DNA from: Entonaema liquescens
Taxonomy: Eukaryota; Ascomycota; Sordariomycetes; Xylariales; Xylariaceae
NCBI GenBank assembly: GCA_902805475.1
Contig: CADCSX010000006.1
Span: 496,001 to 560,000 of the forward strand
Reading direction: 5' to 3'
DNA: 64,000 bases
The notes below the pieces were generated by a model that worked only from the letters and a program-made list of their open reading frames with translations, searched no databases and had not been told where the DNA came from. Positions within the stretch are counted from its first letter, which is position 1, and the number at the start of each line of letters is the position of its first letter. Positions 27,546 to 39,327 of the stretch are shown here, one piece after another. The translations under genes were made by a program, and so were the position numbers.

Positions 27546-30436
27546 GCAGTATTATTTAAGTTTTCGTCACTGCTATTTTTAGATCTACTAGACCCTTATG
27601 TATCATCTGTTTGAAGGTTATGATCCGTGTCGATGTTGTCTCCCTCTGGGGGGTGGGGAAATAGCTTGTCAAGCGACACGGGCAAGAATGGTGAGGCCCC
27701 ATTTGCCGGGTCACAGCAAAATACCCGGGTTCGCTCAACACGCGGAAAGCAATCCTCGCCTAATCCATAAGGACTATCTGTGAGTTGCACTGAATGTGAC
27801 CCCACAGGGCAGTGGTTGTCAAAGCACGATCCTGGTTCACCGTACCATTTGCAGTTTTCGAATTTTTTATGATCATCCTTAGGGCAACAATACAGCTTTA
27901 GTACATCAACATCGGTGGCTTCGAGAGCTTCAACAAGAAGCTCTCCGATAAGTCCACCGTATGTTTTCAATATATCTCCAATAAATTGAAGAAATGTCCC
28001 AGAAAATGTCTATCAAGAATTAATGTTATTGGCTTATAGTATTCGGATAGGGAGGAGTGCAGGAAAACGGACGAGAAATGAGATATGCAATGAGGTTTTG
28101 TACGTACCTTAGCCACGTCATCGTTGTTACAACTTTTTCCTACACCTGCCCAGTAGCATTTATGTCCCTCTGCTACAGGGCTCTTACAGCAGTAAGCCTT
28201 ATTTCCATCCTCGCAATATTTACCATCTCCCCATCGGTTGAGTTCCAAGGCGACTTCATTATCGTTGCAGTGTCCATTGCAGGAGGGAGCCTCACCTCGC
28301 CACGTACAGTCTTCCTTGTTTGGTGCCCCTTCCATTGGACAGCACAAAGTACTATCGGCTTCCTCGGAGTAGCGCGTGACTGGTCTTGCACCGCCGCATG
28401 GTTGTTTCTCTATGGATAGCCATCCCGGTTTACAGGAGCCACCACAATCTGTGACATAGCAGTCCGGGACTGTAGCATCTTCCCAGAACGACTGCTTTTC
28501 GGCTTTCTGTGCAAAAGCTTTCAGGTTTTTAGGGGCGACGACACCCTTTAGGGCTTCGAGGTCCTGAGTATCTTGGTCAATGGCCCAGATAAGTAGGCCT
28601 GATAACCCTTCGTTATTTGCCCATTCAATCTTCTGTTTAAAGGTTTCAGCGTCGTCCTATATATTACAAGTTAGCAAACCCCTGAAACTGGGCATGTATG
28701 GAGGACAACCCCGGAATTCCAAGACTTACGTAGGACACCCATTGGTCTTGGTTCCATGTAATCCACTTCACTGCCGCTGTCTTATCGTAATAAGGCTTAA
28801 GTTTATGATCGTTGATAACCTGCTTGATTTCCCTATATGTCAAAGTGCCAGAATTGTCACTGCAGGGTCCTGGGAGGGCACCACCACGAAAGCCGCATCC
28901 AGGGGTAGTGCACATTGGATCGACAAGTGTGAAACTACGGCCGTAGAAGCCAAGACCTAAATTCAGCTTTCTAGCGGGCACATTATTGCGCCATAAGAGA
29001 TTGAACGCTTCTTTGATCTCTGTTAGGTTGGAATGGGCGAAAATATGACTTCCGATGGGATTGGTCGAGTCCCAAATACCGTGTAAATCGTAGCTCATGA
29101 CATTGACAAAGTCAACATAGTCGACAGCTTTTAGATCAAAGTGCCTGAGGTACCAATAGCTCGTGGGTATTGTAAAGGATACGGTATATTTACTTGGTTG
29201 CTCATTGTTGAGATCATTCAATTCCTTAAGAAATTGCACAAAGTTCTTTCCGTCATCAGGATTGCCTCCACGGTCACTGGCACCAGGGTATTCCCAGTCG
29301 AAATCAACACCGTCGAATCCGTACTTTCGCATGAAACCGAAAAGATTTCCAATGAAGAGTTTTCTATTTTCGGCGCTGCTGACCATATTACTGAATACTG
29401 GCTGCGTGGCAGTGTTATTGTCGTTAAAGGTCCATCCACCGAGTGCAACTATAGCTTTCAAGCCTGCATTTCGCTTCTATATATCAGTGAATTCTGTGAA
29501 GAGCTCCGCTGGCAGATCATCCATGGGAGCAATCTTGAAGTTTCCGGGAGTGATGTAACCGAAAGAGAAATACGCATGGGTTAAAGCGTCAACAGGGATA
29601 TCTCTAAAGGTCATACCAGTACAAGCCTTCTTGTAATTCCAAGCCTCGTAGTATCCAATAATCCTTTTCTGCACATTGCCGTCCTTGAGCTTGGGACCGG
29701 GCTGGTCACAATTGCTTTGGCAACTAGTCTCTTCGTCGCCTGTCTTCTTGCAGAATTCTGAGGTGGTGCCACAGAAACCAAACTGAGAACAACACTAAAA
29801 TATATGTCAGGAGCACATCACTCGTTTAGATATCTCGGGTAGGTGGACATACAACATTCAGCGGACACTCTTTTCCGGGAGGGTCAGAGTATCTTCCACA
29901 TTCTGCCTTTGCATTACAGTTTGACCAGCACACGTCATTTGGACTAAGGCCGTTGGTTCCGCATGCTTTAGGGCCGTAATTGCACGAACCTGTCGCCTTC
30001 GGGCAACAAGCACCTTTCGTATTAATTTTAGCGGACTTGTCGTCTAACAGTTAAAATAGACTTACCATTACGACATGGTCTTCCTTCTCCGCAGGTATAG
30101 TCATCTGGTGTATCCTGCCTAGGTAAGAGGCTAACCTGAAGGGCCTCTGCTGTACTATCCTCAGGATTGCATAATGGAAGTTCTTCTTCTCGCCGAATTT
30201 TTGCAGAGTAATCAAACGGGCTGCATATATTTTCGTTAGCTGCCCGAAACGAATAGCGTCATAACGGTGGGTTAGATGCAGTTTAGTGTGATGACTTACG
30301 AGATAGGGTTGTGGCAAAGTAATCGACCTGAGGGTTCTTCGACTATGATGGCAGGGGCAAATAGGGAGCCGCATGGGATGGCGAGAACGCCCACTAGAAA
30401 GAGCACGGCGCTTCCCCAAGGAGTAAATGCCATCAT
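27428..30436 (-). pseudogene. 5' (N-terminal) part of class V subgroup C chitinase: signal peptide, CBM18, GH18
   Basis: Six exons can be traced on the minus strand: 30436-30300, 30220-30066, 30013-29853, 29794-28731, 28656-28108 and 28009 into the AT-rich edge. All introns have GT..AG ends. The product starts with a hydrophobic signal peptide (MMAFTPWGSAVLFLVGVLA), followed by Cys-rich chitin-binding type 1 repeats (DYTCGEGRPC, GFCGTTSEFC). Next is a GH18 barrel with the catalytic motif DGVDFDWE intact, then further Cys-rich segments. Such enzymes are secreted and hydrolyse chitin; this subgroup is related to the chitinase-like subunit of yeast killer plasmids. An in-frame TAG at 29477-29479 (a CAG is expected) truncates it within GH18. 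After 27597 the frame runs into AT-rich DNA with RIP-type stops. The C-terminal region lies at 1387-3764. As it stands the gene cannot make a full enzyme. Confidence 0.9.
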
Positions 30437-31394
30437 ATTGTTCGTTAAGTGGTATAAGACAGGGCATTCATAAACTCCTTTTGCCAGTATTCCAATTATG
30501 ACACGGACTGGGCATTAACGAAATGATATTCTTGTTTCTAGTAGCAGTTCTATTCGGGACAATAGAGACTAAATCGCAAAGGATTGCCCCTGAGTGCCAA
30601 TATCAGCCACAATCACGATCCACCTTCAGCTCGTTGGTCCTTCGGCGAGATATAATTAAAGAATTAATACCGGCTTAAGTGTCCAAGTAAGTGGAATAGG
30701 ATTGTGACTGATTTTAGGCCAAGACATAAATGCATATTTGGACAAGTTCTAGATTATAGACGTCCGCCATCGTATCCTCTTTGTTTGTGTTACTTATGAT
30801 TACCCCCATTGATGATCAGGGGGCGCAAAAATGGGTGTGGTATAAGGTGCCAAGAGTTTAATAATGTATTACTTTAGATATGAAAGATTATGCATAGACA
30901 GCCACTCATCTCTAATACGAAGTAACGAGTGGTTGGGTGGTTGCAATTGTCAAACCGCCATCATATGGGGAATCCTTCGTGGCTACAGTGTTACAAAGCA
31001 GATTTTTGGTGTATCTGTAATGCTCCAGACTACAGACTAATGGTTTGATAGTCTACCTGTACGGGGTTCACTTGCTATACGAACATAGCTTTCTTTTACT
31101 AGAACGTTCTAAGATGCATCTACTCTGTTTGTGGCCGATATGACCCCGAAGGAATATCTCGATGAAGCCCGATGCCATTTAATAAACGCGGTGCGACACA
31201 CCATTCATACAGTGTTCACATTAGCCGGCCGTGACTTCTTCGGCGATGCTATTCATCAAGCCTTGCTTAGTGATCTACAATTAACTCCCTCAGGTAAACA
31301 TCTCAAAAGTAAATAGAAATCGAACTGGCTTCACCTGTATTCTCTTAGTGGAAACAACATCTCAATCAACGCTCAGTACCAATCTTCACACAAC
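30437..31394. promoter_or_regulatory. Shared divergent promoter region, chitinase / LysM gene
   Basis: The 958 bp separates the start codons of the two divergently transcribed genes. A 61-codon open frame at 31131-31316 has no signal peptide or domain and is not called. Head-to-head pairing of subgroup C chitinases with LysM genes is known in Trichoderma and other ascomycetes and suggests co-regulation. I see no recognisable operator. Confidence 0.6.
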
Positions 31395-33974
31395 ATGGGG
31401 CCTAACTTCCAATTCAGATGGCCCTACGTACTCGTACACTTCTCTCTCTTTTTTCCAGTTGATTCAATCCAGCTTTTTACTCAAACAACTGCTCCTCTAG
31501 GTCTTTCAGGAGGATGTTTGTCTGCGTTGACGGCCGAAGTGTCTTGTAGTCCGCTAGTTCCTAGGTTCCGATACGGTTACTTTTATTCCGAATCAACCCT
31601 AATCAAATCATGCACGCAGGAGTGTGATTCAGCTCTGAGTGTGTATGAGTCCAATGTTATTTCATCTTGTAGCAATGACGTATGGGATGGTTACGACGAC
31701 GAAGGAAACGCTCCTCTAGGTTGGATTCCTAGTCTTCTCCGTTATCAATACTCTTTGACTTGCTTGCAAGATAATGGGCGATGGTGCAATGTCATTGCAG
31801 GAATTGAAGCCGCCATTACTGATCCCGGAGGTAATTAAGATACTTTCATATCATATAGGTGAAGCTAATGGGACTATCGTGCTAGAAAGTCCTATACGAT
31901 TTACAGATGGCGTTGCAAATGGATCAGAGATTAACCCTTGTGACATGTGTTTTGTTAAGGGTCTGAGAATCCAAGCGAGCGTACCATATTATGACGGGCC
32001 AGCTATTATAAGCCAATCAATCTACGAGTCCAAGACTTCCAGCTGTGGTGTCGATAATATGCCTCGAACTACCTCTTCTCTACCCATTACCATGTGAGAT
32101 CTTACACCCCCTTTTTTGTGTGATATTTGAAGATTTCTTACTTCCGGGATTAGATCACCTTTACCTGAGCCAACACCGACGCCTTGTGCTGGAGAGAACT
32201 ACCAACTACAAGAGGGTGAGGATTGTCATTCAGTATCATTGTCTAAAAAGATTGGAACCGCCTGGTTGCTTTCTGATAATAAACTGGGGGCGTGGTGCAA
32301 TGACTTTCCTACTAGTGGGACCCTTTGTTCAGTCAATAAATGTGATGTTATTACGGTCCACGCCAATGCCACATGCAATGGAATTGCCAAAAGTGCAAAT
32401 ATCACTGAGGTCCAGTTCAAAGCATGGAACCCTGTAAGTTGTAACCCCAGGTAGGACCTCAACCCGCAATAGAATATTGTTAACACCTAAGATCAAAGGT
32501 TCTCAACGCTGGCTGTTACAATATCGCCAGAATGGAAGGCGACCAACTTTGCATTTCTCCCCCGGGTGAGGTATACGAAGACCCTCCGACAACCACCCTG
32601 GCACCAACCACCGCAGTAACCCCTGCCCCTATTCCCACTGATATCGCCGAAGGTACGAGTCAGCGATGCGGGAAATACTATCAAGTCCAACCTGATGAGT
32701 ACTGCAATCTCTTGGTCGTTAAGTACAGCATTTCACTTGATGATTTCTTATTTCTGAACCCAAGCCTTTACGAGAACTGCACCAACTTGTTCGCCTATGA
32801 GAGCTACTGCATCCAACCCGTCGGTGATAGTATGTCCATTACCCAGCCTGCTGCTAGGCGATACGCATATACTAAGTGAGGAACAGTTAATACATATTCG
32901 GGGAAGCCAGGTTGGCGGCCTACGGATATCACAACAGTGCCATTTACATCGGCTGTTCCAGTAACACCAGCCAGTACGACCGAACCGATTGTACAACTCC
33001 CTACGACACTTCCATTAGCTGCAGGAACGCGTGACGACTGTTACCGATACTTCGACGGAGCGGAGTTCCAAGATTCAAGTGCGATTGAGGGTACGTCTTG
33101 GATAAATCAATGTCAGCGCGTAGCCGACTTATACGGCGTGTCTTTGGAAGACTTCGCTCTCTGGAATGGAGACTTAGCGAACGTGACAAGTCCTGAATGT
33201 GTTTTTGACCCGAATACGCGCTACTGTGGCAAGCAGTATTATGGTAACCCTGCACCGGATCCAATACCGCCGGAGTACACGCTTCCCATTAGAGTATGTC
33301 TCTCTTATAAGGAGAATTAGTACCTACATACTGACTTAGTTCTTATAGGAAGGCGCGATTGAAACTTGCCTGGAATTTGCAGACGTTCCAGATGGCTGGG
33401 AGTGGTATTGAACCTTTACCCAAGCCGTAGCTGTTAAAGGAATCCTAATGCAACCATATAGTATCGACGTCCTGACGAACTACGAGTTAAGCATCGCTCA
33501 GTTTTACGAGTATAATCCAGCAGTTGGTGCTGACTGCGGAAACCTCTGGCCAAGTAGGCGACGAATCTCCTATGCGTAGCAGCAATTAATATATCCGAAG
33601 TGCTAATCTGACTGTCTCGCAAAATAGATATGGCCTATTGTATCCGAGCGCCAGACTACACAAGTCCAAATGCAACAACATCAGTTCCATCAAGTACCGC
33701 GACCTCAACGAGCACATCGACTTCATCGCCGGTCCCTTCGCCAACACAGCCGGGAAACGCAGTCGATGAGTGTAACAGCTATGCGCAAGCGCAGGATGGG
33801 GATTGGTGTTCGGCTTTTGCTGATCGTAATGATATTTCGCTTGAGCAATTATATACATGGAATAAGATACTAGGGAGTGATGGAAGCGGATGTGCGAACA
33901 ATCTATGGGGCGGATACTGGTATTGCGTAGGTGTCCTGGAAGAGAGTAGAGTGAAACCTACCGGTACGGTATAA
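31395..33974 (+). CDS. Secreted multi-LysM chitin-binding protein (possibly broken by one stop codon)
   Basis: Seven exons fit: 31395-31830, 31859-32093, 32154-32433, 32499-32829, 32881-33293, 33349-33553 and 33628-33974. An N-terminal hydrophobic stretch is followed by a Cys-rich, LysM-effector-type leader domain (ending around LQDNGRWCNVIAG). Then come about four to five LysM modules with typical cores, e.g. YYQVQPDEYCNLL..ISLDDFLFLNP, NQCQRVADLYGVSLEDFALWN and DWCSAFADRNDISLEQLYTWN. Ser/Thr/Pro-rich linkers separate them. LysM modules bind chitin oligomers; such proteins shield hyphae or scavenge chitin outside the cell. The chitinase partner lies head to head upstream. An in-frame TGA at 33409-33411 interrupts the sixth exon. 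It could be a nonsense mutation (G to A at a Trp codon), a missed splice or an error, so full function is uncertain. Confidence 0.82.
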
Positions 33975-34253
33975 ATACCGAACTTATAACTTGACGGTTT
34001 GTGGATCATAAGATAGGTACAAATGTCCTGTATTAGTATTTAAGTGTCTCTCAGGGCGCCGACTGATTGTTACACGCGGGCGCACAATTCAAACCTGAGC
34101 GCTTCGTACACGGTAGTAATTAATCACTCAGACACTGTCCACGTCTTATATTAATGATTCGCCCCTCATCAGGATTTGCTTTCTATCTAACCCAGGCGTG
34201 CTGCTTGTTAGCGAATACACCCCCAATTCAACATATCAAAGCCACTAACGACA

Positions 34254-35753
34254 ATGGATAAGCTTCCTCAAGAGGTCAAAGTCAACATCGCCTCTTTTAT
34301 TCCGAAGAACTTGGATGCGGGCGATGGCAGACGACCGGTATTGACTCGGTCTGTCATAGCAAGTTTATCTCGCTCGTGGCAAGCTGCAATAGAGGGCTTC
34401 ACCTTCGAGAGCATACACATTAAAAATACAGAGATCGATACATTTAAAGCTATGTTCTCGAGCATTACTCGTCGTCAATTCTTGAGACGCCTCTATTTTG
34501 ACGTTCTGCTACCGACATATAGCGATGAGGCCTGTGCTGAGTGTGAAACGGAAGAGGACAAAGAGGTCAATAACAAAGTCGCAAGTAAAGCTATATCCTA
34601 TCTTCTTCACGAGCTCAAGGATTGGCCCTCGGGCTTAAACATCGCACTAATCATCAATTTCTACTCTCCAATGGATGGTCGATATCGTGGGTTAGAAATA
34701 TTCAGCAGAGACCGCTCGGCCGTTGAAGTGGGAACTCGTAGAGATATCTTCAACGCCCGTTTCGAGAACTCCTACATCCGTCTTAGAGATATCCCTCGGC
34801 TACAAATCCCCTGCATATCTACTTTAACATTACAAAATGATCGCTTCACCAACCCTGGCAGCTCAGTCTCATTATTGACCAGGCTTCCCGCCCTTTCAAG
34901 AGTAGATATAACCCATGAAGACCCCCCAGCTGGTATTTTGGCCCTCCAACAGGGACTCCGAGATGACTTTGTGACTGCTCTTGAAAATTTCAAACTTACA
35001 TCAATAACGAAGTTACTCAACATCAAGATCGGTTCACCTTGGTTCCCCACCGGTCGTAACCCTCCGGACCTAATAGGTTCGCGTTCAGACGACCCTCTTT
35101 GCACCGCGCTCAATAATTTAATTTACAAAAGCAACTTGCAAAAGCTTTACTATGACGGCCCGATTGACCCATCTTTCTTCGGGTCGACCGAACCTAAACC
35201 CGATGAGCTCCGTTCAACTTGGATATCGATGGAAGAAATGACAATCCAATTCGATCAATTTAGCTCATCAGGTAGACGGTACTTAAGATTCACAAAGCAG
35301 GACGAAGTGAAATTTGGCAAAGACACTCTTGGTACTGGGCAAGCCGGAATTCCAGTGGGTGAAGCACAGGACCTGGATTCGGAGACGGATATAAGCGAAC
35401 CGGATTACGAAGAACTAGAGCTGCGGATGATTCCCGACGATGATATGATGATTCCTCTGCTAGAGGCTTTCGCACGTTGTATTACGAACTCACGATCGCT
35501 CCGGTTTGCGGAACTGTCTATGCGGCTCGCCGGAGGCCGGGTAGATTGGTTTGTGGTATACGCCGCGCCGCGGCACCCATGCACTTTAGAACAATACGTG
35601 GACGAGACGGATAGAGGTCTATTGCGGGCACGTATATTTTTCCACGTGCTAGACTGGGTTCCTGATCCCAATCTGGTAGACCTGTTTCGTAAAGTTGGGA
35701 AGGAGAAGCATGGAGAGGACGCTATCGTCACCATCTTGCCATTTTTGTACTGA
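34254..35753 (+). CDS. F-box-like protein with DUF6546-type C-terminal region
   Basis: A single-exon frame of 499 codons. Residues 1-45 (LPQEVKVNIASFI and the following SLSRSWQAAIEGFTFESIHI) look like an F-box of the kind that opens fungal DUF6546 proteins. The remainder has alternating beta/alpha character with conserved acidic patches near 385-410 (DLDSETDISEPDYEELELRMIPDDDMM) but no catalytic motif. It ends in short beta-like strands. No signal peptide or membrane segment is seen. F-box proteins recruit substrates to SCF ubiquitin ligases, but these large lineage-expanded families have no assigned targets. It is the first intact gene right of the chitinase/LysM locus. Confidence 0.8.
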   Translation: MDKLPQEVKVNIASFIPKNLDAGDGRRPVLTRSVIASLSRSWQAAIEGFTFESIHIKNTEIDTFKAMFSSITRRQFLRRLYFDVLLPTYSDEACAECETEEDKEVNNKVASKAISYLLHELKDWPSGLNIALIINFYSPMDGRYRGLEIFSRDRSAVEVGTRRDIFNARFENSYIRLRDIPRLQIPCISTLTLQNDRFTNPGSSVSLLTRLPALSRVDITHEDPPAGILALQQGLRDDFVTALENFKLTSITKLLNIKIGSPWFPTGRNPPDLIGSRSDDPLCTALNNLIYKSNLQKLYYDGPIDPSFFGSTEPKPDELRSTWISMEEMTIQFDQFSSSGRRYLRFTKQDEVKFGKDTLGTGQAGIPVGEAQDLDSETDISEPDYEELELRMIPDDDMMIPLLEAFARCITNSRSLRFAELSMRLAGGRVDWFVVYAAPRHPCTLEQYVDETDRGLLRARIFFHVLDWVPDPNLVDLFRKVGKEKHGEDAIVTILPFLY

Positions 35754-38115
35754 TGACGCTTGAATCATGTATTTTGAGGTTGTGTATCGGCACCTTATAT
35801 TATACAGGGCGTGGTATGTACGGTGCTCCAAAGTGGTAGTTCCTTAACATGGTGTACTTGTTTGTGTTTGCATTTTTGAAGCAAGGGGGGCCGTTCGCCC
35901 ACCAAATAGTGTTCTAATTCTGCCGGCTGGCAGTTCGAGACATAAGATCTGTTGAAAGCAATGGTAATAAAATAGTCAATTGACCATGGTAACTTTGAGG
36001 TAATGCATAAATCTATACATAAATCGGTGATGAGTCAGCAACCCCTTTTAATTCATGTCTTAAGGCTGCGGCTCAAAAAACCACCTGCTAAGTATTTGCG
36101 ACTATTTCAAGTATCGAACCTCACGGTTATTATATAATTGAAATATCATTAACAAAATCATTCCTGTATGAAATACAAGAAGATAAGTGAAAAAGGTCTC
36201 TTCCACTATTCAAATCAAAAAGTCTCGAGGAACAAAGATGCTGCCGTATAACTAACGGAGAACCTTTAAACCTACTAGGGTGGTTTAAACTACATTTTAT
36301 TTAATTATATATGTATGCGTGTGATCGTTTTCACCTCTGTCAATAGAACTAAAACATTATCGTGACAAATGGAATGTATTTCAATGCCCGGCTACCTAAC
36401 TTGTCGGTGTAACTAGACAAGCATGTTACGTAGATCATATAAAGCCAGACACTGACGAATATACCAGCGGCGGAGAGGGGCGTGGAAAGGTTATCCACTC
36501 ATACAGCCGTCAACGCTTTCTCGCCCCGTTTGATACAGGCCTCATATCTATGATATATACAGGACCTAGAGCCATCGAAATTGCGAGTTGAGATTATAAC
36601 ATTCCATGACAAGAAGTAATACTCGTTATTGTCCAACTCTAAGGGTGTCAGAGTAATAGGAGATATACCTCACCATTCTATTTCTCCTGTAATAATTCAC
36701 AGGGCATACTTTGTCAGCGTAGCTTTATTTAAATACCTAGGCCTTAAATTTTACAGCTTCTTCAGGTCAAAGGATTCTAGCCAACTTTTGAAAACCTTAA
36801 CAATCTACGGAACTACCTAGGTACGGAGAGTTTGCCACCCTTTTGCTGGATTTGCTTCCAGCCCTCCTGATACCTTTAGAGTATACGTTGACGTTGTCAA
36901 AGCTTTACGATTTGCTTGCTACTCATATGAGGATCAGCTACAATTTCCCGTATCCCAGCAGAAGGTCAAGTCAACGGATTCTACGAAGTCGTCAAACATT
37001 AATTCTCAAGCTTGACGTAGCATTACGCCAGCTAATGATCAATGTGATTATGGAATTATATCCTATTCAATGCTAACATCCTATTCGTTGTATAACGGTG
37101 ATCCTATCGAAAGAGGGGGGTATAAAAGGAAGACGATAGATCGTCAGTACTTATTCGTGTCTCAGACTGCCAAAATATCTTGCTTTCGTAGTTCGTAGTA
37201 GTGGTTTGTTATTAGACGCACATAGGTTTTAGATTAGATAATGATGTCGTCCAACATCTTAACCTTATGAAAGGGCCCACGAGGATCAAGCTACGAGATA
37301 CATTATAGACTCACATATTACTCGAAAGGCCCTGCTGTGTAAGAGCCTAACCCTTAACGAGCTCTCGACTATGCTTATTCGAATCTAGAAAGAACAGTAT
37401 GTATTTCGTGAACCCAAAGTATTGAATGAGTTATAAAGGGCCCAGATGACCTCCTGCCAAAAGATATCTGCCATACCTAGGCGGGTACTCCTCTAAAACG
37501 AATTTTCTCCCACTCCTGCCATTGAAGCCAAGTAATTCCTATAGCATGACTATTTTACTAGCTGCTTCCTCGACTAGTGCCATTTAATACCAGCCTTTAA
37601 TTCACTGTTATGGGACAGGGAAGGCATGGATAGCCCATACCCCTCGCCTTGTTAGCCCCTAAGCTTCATATTTAAGCAGCTCTGTCGAGCCCCTATTCCT
37701 TAGATGCGCCCTATTGGACAATAAGACCCTCGCAGCCTTCCCTAGTGACCTCCTCTTGCCTCCACCTGCCTCCTATTCACAAATACAGTGTGAGAGAAAC
37801 TTCATTTTGTGCCAATGACCTATGTGCTCTTGATTAAAAGTTTGCTCCTTAGGGTGCACGGAAACCAAGCTCTTTCCCTCTTGCTAAGAAACAGCTGATA
37901 GCACCATATTTTCCCTTTCCCTTTTTACTATTTAAACCAGGCCCGGTCTGCTGAATCTAGGTTCCATTCTCACACCACGACCAACTCGAGCATTGAAGTA
38001 TCATTCATACTTCAGTTGGCATCATCCCGCAAGTATAAAAGCCATAGATCTTTGCAAGCCATCCCTTCGCCTTTTACACAGACCCCTTTAATTCATACAG
38101 AACCAACTACTCACG
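35754..38115. other. Intergenic, 2.36 kb
   Basis: Two short frames at 36629-36820 and 36843-37076 show no domain, signal or splice structure and are not called. The last about 150 bp, pyrimidine-rich with a TATAAA-like stretch near 38034, probably form the promoter of the BTB gene. Confidence 0.5.
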
Positions 38116-39327
38116 ATGTCGAGACTCTGGCCGGGCGTCATCATCCCCGCGTCTCCCCAGAGCCAGTCTGGCCGTGAGAATCTTCAGTAAGTATACCAAG
38201 TTGCCTTCATGTATGCGTGTATTGTTTTGTTGCTAATGCGGAACCCTTAGAGCTCTGCACGTTGGCCAGTACACAGATGGTGTGGTCAAGTGTGGCACCG
38301 CTCACTGGAATGTACATTTGCAGATCGTAGCCACGCGATCTAAGTGGTTTGAAGCCAAATTCCAAGTAAGTCTTAATAACTCTCTTTACGTGCCTATCTC
38401 GTGTCCAAAACCTCAGGTACTTTTGCCGGGCGCTAGAAGCATCGAGTACCAGGTTCTAATATCCGATTTAATATACAGGAAGCTCGAGAGCGCGGGAGCA
38501 ACGAAGTGGTTGTTGAGGGAGACCCGATTAAGGTCTACAAGATCCTCGTCTGGATCTATTCCTATTGTAAGACTAATATTGATACGAAATTTGCACTATC
38601 GGTGTAGTGTTAACATTACTATTATTCTTAGCTCTAGATCTTGACGAAGCATTCAAGGGCGTCCCCTATGCCCTTAAGACGAGCGTCTCCTTATGGGGTA
38701 TGGCACACAGACTTGAACTTCATGATTTGGCAAGTGCTTGTGAAGAGAAACTGAAGGGTTTTCTTCGCGACATAGTCGTATCAATCCAGCGCCAACATGC
38801 GGCCAAGAAAATCCCTATGATTGACGTGGCGTCTATCTGGGGTCCTATCTCGTTTGCTTACGAGCAGGACTATACTGACTTGAAGCAAATCTTTTGCAAC
38901 TTCGTCAAGGACACTCAATTATGGGTGATGAACGTTGACGACTTCGAAGCAGCCATATATCAAATTCCTGAATTTAATAAGGTGAGCAACAATCTTCCTG
39001 ATTTGAGATTCCCAATTGATTATATTAAGTGGGAATCAAAGTTGCTGACCTTGAACACTCTAGGCTGTTGCCGAGATTCTCGCGACATCTCAGGCATCGC
39101 GTGGTTTTACACCGACTAGCTGTGACAATTGCGGCAAGAACCCTTTCAAGAACTTAGAGTGTCGTCACTACGCTAAGGTCGATCGTTACGACGATGGACC
39201 CTTCGCCACATGTTACCGCTGTTTCCTTAACCAAATTCCCAAGAGGGTTACCGCAAGCAGCCTTGCCCAAAGCAAGTTGGGCTTACACAAGAATGACAAC
39301 CCGGTGGAAACCTTTTTGCTTAAGTGA
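38116..39327 (+). CDS. BTB/POZ-domain protein with C-terminal Cys cluster
   Basis: Five exons join cleanly: 38116-38186, 38251-38365, 38479-38566, 38632-38981 and 39064-39327. An N-terminal BTB fold is recognisable: GQYTDGVVKCG, then VATRSKWFEAKFQEA and the acidic VVVEGDPIKVYKILVWIYSY. A helical region follows (LWGMAHRLELHDLASACEEKL). The last exon carries a CDNCGK..C..C..CYRCF arrangement that could bind zinc. Fungal proteins of this architecture are common and mostly uncharacterised; BTB domains dimerise and can serve as Cul3 adaptors. The exon structure recovers a protein that the individual open frames hide, because the first exons are very short. Confidence 0.82.

Noticed and set aside
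31131..31316. A 61-codon frame in the chitinase/LysM promoter as a small gene.
   Set aside because: No signal peptide or recognisable similarity; short enough to occur by chance.
36629..37076. Two frames between the F-box and BTB genes.
   Set aside because: Short, overlapping nothing conserved, no splice continuation into a larger protein.
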